Part shown: positions 6,094-13,189 of the stretch, piece by piece | Layout of the letters: each line of letters opens with the position of its first letter | How positions within the stretch are numbered: the stretch's first letter is position 1 | Origin: Treponema sp. | GTDB lineage: Bacteria; Spirochaetota; Spirochaetia; Treponematales; Treponemataceae | Assembly (NCBI GenBank): GCA_017617145.1 | Contig: JAFZWX010000166.1 | Span: 1 to 13,189, forward strand | Reading direction: 5' to 3' | DNA length: 13,189 nucleotides | Made by a program: the position numbers and the translations under genes | The notes under the pieces: model-generated | The model's input: only the letters and a program-made list of their open reading frames with translations | The model's database searches: none | What the model was told of the DNA's origin: nothing

Positions 6094-7110
6094 ATGTCTA
6101 ATCAAAATAATTTTCTTAACAGTATAATAAATGAAAATAATGCAGAATACAATATTCTATATTCTATTAGAAATCAGTGTGGAACGAAAAATTATTTACT
6201 AGAAATGTATAATATTTCAGAAATTAAGAATTATGCTCAAAAAATAGTTTCGTATATTTCGGAGGTGTATAAATCTTTTGAAATACGTTTATTCTCATTA
6301 AATATTAATAATGATATTAGTGATTGTATTATATCAAATCCGACTGGAAATACAGATGGTATAGAATTCCTTATAAATGAATCTCGTAGAATTTCTAAGG
6401 CCAACAATACTTATATTTTAGTAAATTGTAATACGAATTTTTTTCTTGTATATAAAGGAGAAATTGTTGAAAGTTTCTCTGGAATTATTGAAAATAAGAA
6501 TTCATTAATGCAAAGAAAGGAAGAACGTTTAGATATTGATCATTTGGAAGAAGCTTTTGAAAACTATATGTCACATAAGCGTCACAATGGTTGTTCTTAT
6601 GTGAAAAAAGTAGATAATAAACCAAAAATAATAGACGATATTTCTGAACAAAAACTACGAAATGATCTATTTAGATTTTTGGAAAGACGTACAAAACTTC
6701 ATGTATTCACTGAATATAATACTTCATTGACACATGATGAAGAGTCTGTTGATATTGGTTTGATTAATGAAAATGATGATCTAGCAATAATAGAGGTAAA
6801 GTTTTTTATAGAAAAAGGAGCTTTCGTTTCTAATGATAAGAACTCTGTTTATTCAATAACTCGATTTCAAGATGGATATGAACAGTTATGCCGGTATTGT
6901 AACCATCTTGATGAAGATAGAATTTATAAAATTCGTTTCGCATATCTTTATATGTTTTATGCACATTCTATGTCAAAAGATGAATTAAAAAACGAATCTG
7001 AAAATCTTTACAATAATTTTTTAAAATCTCATGAAAAAATGGAGACGGAGAAAATCCGACAACATTACAAAACAACTATTCTTGATAATATGTTAGATAT
7101 TGTTGCTTGA
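6094..7110 (+). CDS. PD-(D/E)XK nuclease, probable effector of the ATPase complex
   Basis: This 338-residue protein has an uncharacterised N-terminal region (about 1-180) followed by a recognisable restriction-type nuclease core. The core has an acidic helix SEQKLRNDLFRFLE, then VDIGLI with D220, AIIEVKFF with E234 and K236 (the ExK pair), and a following helix with QDGYEQLCRY. This order is the PD-(D/E)XK signature and the catalytic set looks complete, so it should cut DNA in a metal-dependent way. A ribosome site AGGAG (6080-6084) precedes the ATG by nine bases. It is the last gene of the four-gene block, with a 26-bp gap before the C5-methylase gene. By analogy with the LmuA effector it would be held inactive by the ATPase and middle component until foreign DNA is sensed; the N-terminal region may be the docking part. 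Confidence 0.72.
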   Translation: MSNQNNFLNSIINENNAEYNILYSIRNQCGTKNYLLEMYNISEIKNYAQKIVSYISEVYKSFEIRLFSLNINNDISDCIISNPTGNTDGIEFLINESRRISKANNTYILVNCNTNFFLVYKGEIVESFSGIIENKNSLMQRKEERLDIDHLEEAFENYMSHKRHNGCSYVKKVDNKPKIIDDISEQKLRNDLFRFLERRTKLHVFTEYNTSLTHDEESVDIGLINENDDLAIIEVKFFIEKGAFVSNDKNSVYSITRFQDGYEQLCRYCNHLDEDRIYKIRFAYLYMFYAHSMSKDELKNESENLYNNFLKSHEKMETEKIRQHYKTTILDNMLDIVA

Positions 7111-7134
7111 AACTGCTTTAAGGAAAAATATAAA
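7107..7134 (+). promoter_or_regulatory. Possible internal promoter ahead of the C5-methyltransferase
   Basis: TTGAAA (7107-7112), a 16-base spacer, then TATAAA (7129-7134), each 5/6 to consensus. Transcription would start near 7141, just past the first ATG (7137), and would favour the in-frame ATG at 7152. In AT-rich DNA such matches can be chance. Confidence 0.35.
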
Positions 7135-7136
7135 AA

Positions 7137-8354
7137 ATGCCAACCAAAAAGATGAACTACGAAGAACTTAGTCCATATATTCCTCAAAATGGAAACGAAG
7201 AAAACTATGCTTTGCTTACTCATTTTCTTATGATGCGGGATGGCAATCAAAAAGAAGAAAAAAGAAATGATCTGATTCAACATTTTGGGTTTGAAGAAGA
7301 TAAACTTCATTTGGCTGAAAATTTCTATAACAGAAAAGAAATCCCTTTCGTAGCACAACAAAATGCAAATTTTACTTTTATTGATTTATTTGCAGGTATT
7401 GGTGGTTTTAGACTTGCAATGCAGAACTGTGGTGGCAAATGTGTTTTTTCAAGTGAATGGGATAAAGCTGCTAAAGAAACATATTATGATAATTATGGTG
7501 AAGTTCCTTTTGGAGATATAACAAAACAAACGATCAAAGCTCTTATACCAGAACAATTTAATGTTTTATGTGCAGGATTTCCATGTCAGCCATTTAGTAA
7601 TGCAGGGTTAAAAAGAGGAATTGAAGATGTAAGAGGAACTCTTTTTTATGAAATTGCAGAAATCTTACAGGAACATCAACCCGAAGTTGTTTTATTAGAA
7701 AATGTCCGAGGCTTAATTAGTAATGATAATGGTCGAACATTACAAACAATTTTACAAACAATTACACATTTAGGATATAAATGTAATATTCCGCAAGAAT
7801 ATATAGATAATGGCCCCATTATTAGAATAAAAAAAGAGGCCTCAAGAATGGTTTTAAGTGCAAAGGATTATGGTGTTCCTCAAAATAGGCCTCGTATTTA
7901 TATAGTTTTATGGAGAGAAAACCTAAATGTAGAAACTTTTAATTACCCAGAACCGACATATGAAGAAACTCTCGTAAATGATATTCTCGAACAGAATGTT
8001 CCAGCGACTTTTACTATTTCTGATAGATTATGGGAAGGACATCAAAGACGAAGAATGAATAATGCTGCACATGGAAAAGGATTTGGTTATTGTAGTTTTA
8101 CTCCTGATTCACCATATACCAGTACTATTTCACGTCGCTATTATAAAGATGGAAGTGAAATCTTGATTGAACAAGAAGGAATGAATCCTAGAAAGCTTAC
8201 ACCAAGAGAAGCCACAAATCTTCAAGGTTTCCCAAGAGAATTTAGAATTCATCATTCAAATGTGGAAGCTTATAAACAAGCTGGTAATAGTGTTGCTGTT
8301 CCTGTTGTTGAACATCTTGCAAATGAAATATTAAATCAATTTTTTGGAGAATAG
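7137..8354 (+). CDS. DNA (cytosine-5-)-methyltransferase
   Basis: This 405-residue enzyme methylates the C5 of cytosine using S-adenosylmethionine. All landmark motifs are present and in order: I, FIDLFAGIGGFRL (D83-G90); II, SSEWDKAA; IV, AGFPCQPFSNAG with catalytic C150; VI, LLENVRGL (E188-V190); VIII, QNRPRIY (249-255); IX, LTPREATNLQGFP; X, QAGNSVAVPVV (381-391). The target-recognition segment lies between VIII and IX. An extra N-terminal stretch of about 80 residues precedes motif I and has no recognised domain. The first ATG has only AAGGA twelve bases away, and the ATG at 7152 is a rival start. The gene runs into an McrB-like and a McrC-like gene, and vsr is in the same island. The enzyme therefore most likely protects self DNA from the nuclease pair. 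Recognition sequence unknown. Confidence 0.95.
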   Translation: MPTKKMNYEELSPYIPQNGNEENYALLTHFLMMRDGNQKEEKRNDLIQHFGFEEDKLHLAENFYNRKEIPFVAQQNANFTFIDLFAGIGGFRLAMQNCGGKCVFSSEWDKAAKETYYDNYGEVPFGDITKQTIKALIPEQFNVLCAGFPCQPFSNAGLKRGIEDVRGTLFYEIAEILQEHQPEVVLLENVRGLISNDNGRTLQTILQTITHLGYKCNIPQEYIDNGPIIRIKKEASRMVLSAKDYGVPQNRPRIYIVLWRENLNVETFNYPEPTYEETLVNDILEQNVPATFTISDRLWEGHQRRRMNNAAHGKGFGYCSFTPDSPYTSTISRRYYKDGSEILIEQEGMNPRKLTPREATNLQGFPREFRIHHSNVEAYKQAGNSVAVPVVEHLANEILNQFFGE

Positions 8355-8356
8355 AA

Positions 8357-10525
8357 ATGTTAGGAAATCTTATTAGCGAAATTGAAAAAACAAAGACTGC
8401 TTGCACAGAAATTAAGAAGATTCCAGATATAATATTGAATGATAACATAAAAGCCGAATTGGAATCATATTTATTAACTAAATATGAAGTCGTTAGTATT
8501 CTTGCTCAAACATCTTATGTAAAAACTTCAGAAGGTTTATTTTCAATTTTCTCAAATCAATATTTCTTTTTAGCTAAGTTGTGTAAAGATTTTGCCCTTA
8601 TTCTGAATAATTATTTTAGGTTTTTAGATGAAAATATAAGGCCGAACAAAACCTATGTAAAAACGATAAATGATTTACAAGAAAAGATTCAGGCTCACGA
8701 CGGAAGTTTTACTATTACTCCAAGGTTTGTTTATGATTATCTGAAAAATGGTATATCTAATTACGATTCATTAATATCAAATATGTCAGAAGATGAAAAG
8801 AAGTCTATGCTTGTTTTCTTAAGTACACAAATTGATTTATTCAAGGATGGTGATAAGAAAGAAAACTTTAAGAAGTTTAAGAGTTCTGATTCTTTTAGAT
8901 CATCTACGGATTTATATATAAGTATAATATTAAAAATACTTCCAGTTGAAAATGTTTCTAGTAATATGTTGGGAACATTAATATATCATCTATCTAAAAA
9001 TGAAGAACTTTATGCAAAGTTATGTGAAAATGTTGAGGTTGTAGATTTTTCAGACACAAAAACAATTTTTGTTAATGATGAAGAAAAATCATATACTTGT
9101 GAGGAATTATCAGAAATTCTTAAGAATGATTATAATAATGCGGAAGAAGGTGGAAAAGTATCAGCCATTCATTTATTAGGTATAAGATACGGTGGAATAA
9201 TAAAAGAGAATGATTATTCTATATCAAAAATAATTTCTGATGCTGGCTTATCATCAACATATACCACCGAATTAACAAAAGGCGTAAATCTTTACTATAA
9301 AATATTATCTGGGAAGTACAAATTGAGATTTGAGCCAGAGCCAAATGAAAAAGAGGATGATGAAAAGAAAATTCCTGTTATTACTGAGATGGAAAGAAAG
9401 GCTTTCTTGTCAACAGAATTAATTAAGAGGAATGATTATCATAAGCGTTTTATTCCTTCTCTTATTTCCAAACAGTTTGTAATTCTTACAGGAAACTCTG
9501 GTACTGGAAAAACAAGAATTGCAACAGAGTTAGCGACTTATTTAGGGAAAATAGATAGTGATAATCAAAAAACAATTTATGGAAAAGAAAATATTGTTAA
9601 TAAACTTATTGTGCCTGTAGGAGCAGACTGGACAGATAATACAAAAATATTGGGTTTCTATAATCCGCTTGAGAAGGAATATCAGTCTACTCCGATATTG
9701 GATTTTATTCTTCTTGCTCGAAAAAATCCAAATATCCCATTCTTCCTTATACTCGATGAAATGAATCTTTCTTATGTGGAACGTTATTTCTCAGATTTCT
9801 TAAGTGCCATGGAATCGGGTGAACCAATCCCTTTGTATAAAAAAAGTGTGGAAGATAATTCTGCAATACCTGAAAATGTTGTTTTACCTGATAATCTGTT
9901 TGTTACAGGAACTGTAAATATTGATGAAACAACTTATATGTTTAGTTCTAAAGTACTTGATCGTGCAAATGTTATTGAGTTTATTCCAGAGCCAAAAGAC
10001 ATTCTTAATAACTTTGCAGAAGAATCATCAAAAGATGAGATACTTCCTAAAGATGATGGTTCTGCAGAAGGCTTCCTTGATTTGTCTAGAGCTGTTAGAA
10101 AAACAAAGAAAATTTCGAATGAAGCAGCAATTACCAAAAACATGATGGAAGGTATTATTGCAATTCTTTCCAATTCAGATTTTGAGTTTGCCTTCCGTAC
10201 ATCTAAGGAAATAAGACTATATATAAATGCTGCTGAGCAATTAGCAAAGAATGCTTCAAAAACTCTTGAAGAAAAAGATTATATTAATTTAATAGACGAA
10301 CAGCTTGTACAGAAAATTCTTCCAAAAATTCATGGAAACAGGAATCAAATAGGTTTGCTTTTAAAGAATTTATATGATTTCTGTAATTCAAAAACAGTTA
10401 AAATTTCAGATGCAGAAACTGGAACTGAGAAAGAGATCCCTGGTTATGCATTAGAATTAAGCCGTAAAAAAATTGCGCGTATGCAAAGAAAATTGGAAAC
10501 TTCTCAATTTGCTAGTTTCATATAA
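8357..10525 (+). CDS. McrB-like AAA+ NTPase (motor subunit of restriction complex)
   Basis: This 722-residue protein ends in an AAA+ domain of the McrB class: Walker A GNSGTGKT (379-386), a Walker B segment FFLILDEMNLS (D467, E468, N470) and the McrB-type strand GTVNIDETT (518-526), followed by VLDRANVIEF. McrB relatives hydrolyse GTP and translocate DNA to drive the McrC-type nuclease. The N-terminal 340 residues do not resemble the small methyl-binding domain of classical McrB. They are long, mostly helical and end in a charged linker (EPEPNEKEDDEKK, about 335-347), and are probably the sequence-recognition region. The ATG at 8357 lies two bases after the methylase stop, with GGAGA at 8346-8350. 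Since the operon carries its own C5-methylase, the complex should attack unmethylated sites, as in LlaJI or BsuMI. Nucleotide preference is inferred from the family. Confidence 0.85.
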   Translation: MLGNLISEIEKTKTACTEIKKIPDIILNDNIKAELESYLLTKYEVVSILAQTSYVKTSEGLFSIFSNQYFFLAKLCKDFALILNNYFRFLDENIRPNKTYVKTINDLQEKIQAHDGSFTITPRFVYDYLKNGISNYDSLISNMSEDEKKSMLVFLSTQIDLFKDGDKKENFKKFKSSDSFRSSTDLYISIILKILPVENVSSNMLGTLIYHLSKNEELYAKLCENVEVVDFSDTKTIFVNDEEKSYTCEELSEILKNDYNNAEEGGKVSAIHLLGIRYGGIIKENDYSISKIISDAGLSSTYTTELTKGVNLYYKILSGKYKLRFEPEPNEKEDDEKKIPVITEMERKAFLSTELIKRNDYHKRFIPSLISKQFVILTGNSGTGKTRIATELATYLGKIDSDNQKTIYGKENIVNKLIVPVGADWTDNTKILGFYNPLEKEYQSTPILDFILLARKNPNIPFFLILDEMNLSYVERYFSDFLSAMESGEPIPLYKKSVEDNSAIPENVVLPDNLFVTGTVNIDETTYMFSSKVLDRANVIEFIPEPKDILNNFAEESSKDEILPKDDGSAEGFLDLSRAVRKTKKISNEAAITKNMMEGIIAILSNSDFEFAFRTSKEIRLYINAAEQLAKNASKTLEEKDYINLIDEQLVQKILPKIHGNRNQIGLLLKNLYDFCNSKTVKISDAETGTEKEIPGYALELSRKKIARMQRKLETSQFASFI

Positions 10526-10528
10526 TTT

Positions 10529-12952
10529 ATGGAAAAAGAGTTTTCGAAATTCAAACAGATTAAGATTTCTCTGTCAGATAATCATGAATGTATTCTTAGA
10601 TTGTATTCAATATATGAAAAAGAGCCCGATTTTATATTTATAGATTCTATAAATGGTTTTGACGTTTATGGGGTACCGTGTACAGAAAATGATGAAAATG
10701 AAAGAAGAACTCTTTTTGAATATAATAAAAACCCATCGGGAATATTTGAAAAGCTTCGTTTATATGAAACCAAAAATTACTTTTGTGAATATGATGAGAA
10801 TTGTTCACTTAAAATAGAAAATGAAAATGAACTTGCCCCATTGCGAAGTGGGGAAAATCAGATTTCATTTAAAGTTGTTAATTATCTTGGAAAGTCGGCT
10901 TTTCATTTTGAAAACAACGGAAAATATTATTCTTTTCCCTTTGAAATAATTCCTTTGAAAATTAGTTATGAAGATGATTATGTAAAGCTTACGGATGATA
11001 TTGCGGAGCTATGTTCACAATTATTATTGGATTATTCTAGTCCGGCAAATTTATATTTTCATCACAAATTAAATGAACAGAAAAAATCGTCATTGGAAAT
11101 GTTTCTTTTTATCAGGAAATTCTGTTCTTCTGAAAATATTGATTATATTATGCAGTGCATTAAAGCAAATCCTGATAGAATTCTTGTTCATGAGAATGAA
11201 TTTAAGCCTTATGGAACTGCTCCTATAAGTAAAAGTTTTTTTACCAATCCTTTTTCTAATAGCAAAAATTGGTATAAACAAGAAAATGGTTCATTTATGC
11301 CAAAACAGATTACAACATGCAGAAAATATGACTCTTATAATACGCCTGCTAATCAATTTTTAAAATTTGCGTTTATGTATTTCAACCAAGTTTGTCAGAA
11401 TCTTATAGATACATTAGAAGGAAATTATACATATAAAAATGAAGCGGTTTATCTTAAACAGGCATTAGAAAATATTTTATTAGATCCTTTCTTTAATGAT
11501 GTCCAAGATCTTACTTCTTTGCCTATTAATAATCAGGTTTTACAAAAAAGAGAAGGCTATGCCCAAGTATTTAATGCATTCAATATGCTTGATTTAGCTA
11601 TGCAATTAGATTGGGAAGGAGAAAAGAAAGTTTACGAAGGACAAGCTAGAAATGTTGCATTATTATATGAATACTGGCTTGTTTTCAAGCTTATAGAAAT
11701 ATTAAAAAATTTGGGAGCAGAATTTGATTTGGATCTTGAAAAAGATACAGATGTAAAGCATATGCTTTCAATTAAAAATGGACTTTTAGTTTCAATAAAG
11801 GAAGGTGAAACAAGTTTAATATCTGCTTTATTAAAAGACAGAAATATGAAAATAATGTTCTACTATAATAAAACTTTTTCCAAAAAAGACTTTGATGGAA
11901 CAAATTACCAAGGTTCTTATTCGAGACCTTTCAGACCTGATTATACACTTTCCATTTTTCCTTCAATTTATAATGAGAAACAAGCTATTGAAGCTGGAGA
12001 GGTTTCTTTTATCCATTTTGATGCAAAGTATAGAGTTTCAGATATAACTTCTCTTTTTGGTAAAGAAAATCAAAATGCTACGGATTTTGATGATGAGAAG
12101 AAAAATGAAACAATGAATACTTATAACCGTGGTGATTTATTGAAAATGCATACATATAATGATGCTATTCGAAAGACCATTGGAAGTTATGTTCTATATC
12201 CTGGCATTTCTCAAGAAGAAAAGAAATTTAATGTTTATGATGAGCTTCTACCTGGTGTTGGGGCTTTTGCTATAAGGCCAGGTGATAAAAAAAGAACTGG
12301 CGAAAAGCAGATAGAAAAATTTATTAGCGATGTAATAGTGTTTAAGAGTTATGCTTCTAGCCGCCAATATAGGAAGGAATTCTTTGATAATATTATTATT
12401 AAGAGTCCTAGCACTCCTTTACAGGACGAAAAAGAAGCTTTGTTAAAATATGAAAGTAATAAACCAATTTATATAATGTGCGGTATGATCAGGAATGATT
12501 ATATAAAATATTTAAATGAAAAACATATTCTCCCTAGGAATGCAGATGATAAAGGTTATAAATTAATTAACAATACAGAAGAGTTACTGTTTTATTACCA
12601 TGCTATAAAAGATAATGTTGTCTATGCACTTCATGCAAATACATCAGTTGCAAAGTATTTTTGTGGTTCTCAAACAGATTTCGGGAAAACATCATTTATT
12701 AAACTTGAAGATTGGACAGCTAATATTGTAAAATCCGAACTTGTTTCTGCAGAAAAATTAAAAGAAAGATTATACCAAAACTGTGAATACAGATTAGAGA
12801 ATCCTAAAGCAGATTTTTATTATTTAGTGACTCTTAACAATGTGAAATGGCATGGCAATGAAATTGCCGGAACTGTTTATAAAGCTTATGAAAATATTGG
12901 TAATATGGCTGCAAGTCCTTATTCGCCGAAGATTATTGAAGTAAAAAAATAA
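10529..12952 (+). CDS. McrC-like DUF2357 nuclease with PD-(D/E)XK core
   Basis: This 807-residue protein is the likely cutting subunit paired with the AAA+ protein. The N-terminal half resembles DUF2357: a beta-rich section with RSGENQISFKVVNYLGKSAF and FPFEIIPLKISYED, then helices. A conserved helix, LLYEYWLVFKLIEILKNLG (about 383-401), leads into the nuclease core, with FRPDYTLSIFP (D471) and FIHFDAKYRV (D498, K500), the PD...DxK catalytic set. This is more than twice the length of classical McrC (about 350 residues). The extra C-terminal region (about 640-807) contains a compact segment with IMCGMIRNDYIKYL, VVYALHANTSVAKYF and SPKIIEVKK, which I cannot assign. It could be an additional DNA-recognition domain. 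The ATG lies three bases after the previous stop and has no clear ribosome site, suggesting translational coupling to the AAA+ gene. Confidence 0.82.
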   Translation: MEKEFSKFKQIKISLSDNHECILRLYSIYEKEPDFIFIDSINGFDVYGVPCTENDENERRTLFEYNKNPSGIFEKLRLYETKNYFCEYDENCSLKIENENELAPLRSGENQISFKVVNYLGKSAFHFENNGKYYSFPFEIIPLKISYEDDYVKLTDDIAELCSQLLLDYSSPANLYFHHKLNEQKKSSLEMFLFIRKFCSSENIDYIMQCIKANPDRILVHENEFKPYGTAPISKSFFTNPFSNSKNWYKQENGSFMPKQITTCRKYDSYNTPANQFLKFAFMYFNQVCQNLIDTLEGNYTYKNEAVYLKQALENILLDPFFNDVQDLTSLPINNQVLQKREGYAQVFNAFNMLDLAMQLDWEGEKKVYEGQARNVALLYEYWLVFKLIEILKNLGAEFDLDLEKDTDVKHMLSIKNGLLVSIKEGETSLISALLKDRNMKIMFYYNKTFSKKDFDGTNYQGSYSRPFRPDYTLSIFPSIYNEKQAIEAGEVSFIHFDAKYRVSDITSLFGKENQNATDFDDEKKNETMNTYNRGDLLKMHTYNDAIRKTIGSYVLYPGISQEEKKFNVYDELLPGVGAFAIRPGDKKRTGEKQIEKFISDVIVFKSYASSRQYRKEFFDNIIIKSPSTPLQDEKEALLKYESNKPIYIMCGMIRNDYIKYLNEKHILPRNADDKGYKLINNTEELLFYYHAIKDNVVYALHANTSVAKYFCGSQTDFGKTSFIKLEDWTANIVKSELVSAEKLKERLYQNCEYRLENPKADFYYLVTLNNVKWHGNEIAGTVYKAYENIGNMAASPYSPKIIEVKK

Positions 12953-12962
12953 TTTAATAGTA

Positions 12963-13070
12963 ATGAAACAAGTAACAGTTAGCGGCGCAGTTATACTAAG
13001 AACAAACTCAGATACAAATAAAAAAGAAATCTTCGCAACACAGCGCGGTGTTAGCGTCCGGCTGAATTAA
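12963..13070 (+). pseudogene. mutT: 5' fragment of a MutT/NUDIX nucleotide pyrophosphohydrolase gene
   Basis: The ATG at 12963 opens a 35-codon frame. It begins MKQVTVSGAVIL and contains KKEIFATQRG, the N-terminal strands of MutT-type (deoxy)nucleoside triphosphate pyrophosphohydrolases, in which FATQRG is normally followed by a short loop and the WEFPGGK motif. Here the match stops after codon 29 (13047-13049). Six unrelated codons and a TAA (13068-13070) follow, so the NUDIX box is missing. The change coincides with GTTAGCG at 13050-13056, probably a recombination or insertion boundary. An intact enzyme would remove oxidised dNTPs, a genome-care role similar in spirit to vsr. It starts ten bases after the nuclease gene. 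The family call rests on about 29 residues, and a fortuitous match is possible. Confidence 0.6.
13037..13052 (+). repeat. Inverted repeat AACAC/GTGTT at the mutT breakpoint
   Basis: AACAC (13037-13041) and GTGTT (13048-13052) pair around AGCGCG. It overlaps the point where mutT homology ends. There is no T-run, so it is not a classical terminator. Confidence 0.35.
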
Positions 13071-13189
13071 CCACCAAAAGACCACCGAAAAAAGCCAATA
13101 AAAAGTTCAAGAGAAACAACCAGAAACCCAGTCTCTTTACCCTTTATTTTGTTGCAGGCAGTTCTGCCTTAGTTACCTTTCGGCCAGTA
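13071..13189. other. Intergenic right edge with a near-perfect palindrome, no supported gene
   Basis: AGGCAG (13156-13161) and CTGCCT (13164-13169) are separated by only two bases. Neither side carries a T-run, so it is not a terminator. On the minus strand, a short open stretch from the right edge ends at a TAA (13146-13144), and a hydrophobic frame without ATG lies between 13143 and 13051. Neither is enough to call a gene. Confidence 0.4.

Noticed and set aside
7065..7361. Minus-strand frame rich in hydrophobic residues
   Set aside because: It overlaps the nuclease end and the methylase start. The hydrophobicity comes from reading AT-rich lysine and glutamate codons backwards.
9921..10173. 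Short frames on both strands inside the McrB-like gene
   Set aside because: They lie over the conserved AAA+ region in other frames and have no independent support.
11090..11281. Minus-strand 63-codon frame inside the DUF2357 gene
   Set aside because: No ribosome site or motif, and fully covered by the longer conserved gene.
12978..12984. GTTAGCG as a second copy of the breakpoint motif
   Set aside because: Here it encodes V-S-G within the MutT-like N-terminus, so it is explained by coding and probably a coincidence.
160..13056. Integron cassette array with attC sites at the GCGTTAG/GTTAGC motifs
   Set aside because: The motif resembles attC ends, but I could not find matching inverse-core partners folding into an attC hairpin at any site, and the base after GTTAG does not fit the usual GTTRRRY core. 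No integrase is present.
13051..13143. Small hydrophobic peptide on the minus strand (toxin-like)
   Set aside because: About 30 hydrophobic codons end at a TAA within the GTTAGCG motif, but there is no ATG and no convincing ribosome site.
1..13189. CRISPR array, tRNA or rRNA genes
   Set aside because: No regularly spaced repeats and no tRNA- or rRNA-like segments were seen on either strand.

Overview
The window is an accessory defence island in an AT-rich bacterial genome, with mobile-element debris at both edges. No RNA gene or housekeeping marker fixes the host. The AT-rich genes, the GC-rich intergenic patches carrying CTAACGC/GTTAGC motifs, and the mix of IS3 and IS110 elements remind me of gut or rumen Treponema-like spirochaetes, but this is a low-confidence impression.

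Left part (1-1673): the upstream end of an IS3-family element (partial orfA on the minus strand, running off the window) lies about 18 bp from a complete IS110-family element (about 160-1497). The IS110 element encodes an intact DEDD/serine recombinase. Its non-coding left end folds into two stem-loops and is a good candidate for a bridge RNA. A structured GC-rich stretch of about 110 bp follows, bounded by another copy of the CTAACGC motif, and then a small terminator.

Core (1674-12952): a Vsr mismatch endonuclease gene on the minus strand is divergent from a seven-gene plus-strand operon with almost no intergenic space. The first four plus-strand genes are an amino-type DNA methyltransferase (TSPPY motif), a Rad50/SMC-like ATPase with a zinc-binding insertion in its coiled coil, a 196-residue protein of unknown fold, and a PD-(D/E)XK nuclease. 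The last three proteins have the layout of ABC-three-component/Lamassu-type defence systems. Here they are joined to a DNA methyltransferase, which makes this block the strongest candidate for an undescribed system: methylation-controlled SMC-type restriction. The next three genes are a C5-cytosine methyltransferase, an McrB-like AAA+ NTPase and an 807-residue McrC-like DUF2357/PD-(D/E)XK nuclease. They form an NTP-dependent restriction-modification system in the style of LlaJI and BsuMI. Vsr would repair the T:G mismatches left when this enzyme's 5-methylcytosine deaminates.

Right end (12953-13189): ten bases after the last nuclease gene begins a MutT/NUDIX hydrolase gene that reads correctly for 29 codons, through FATQRG, and is then cut off at a GTTAGCG motif. 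The remaining roughly 120 bp contain a short palindrome and no convincing gene.
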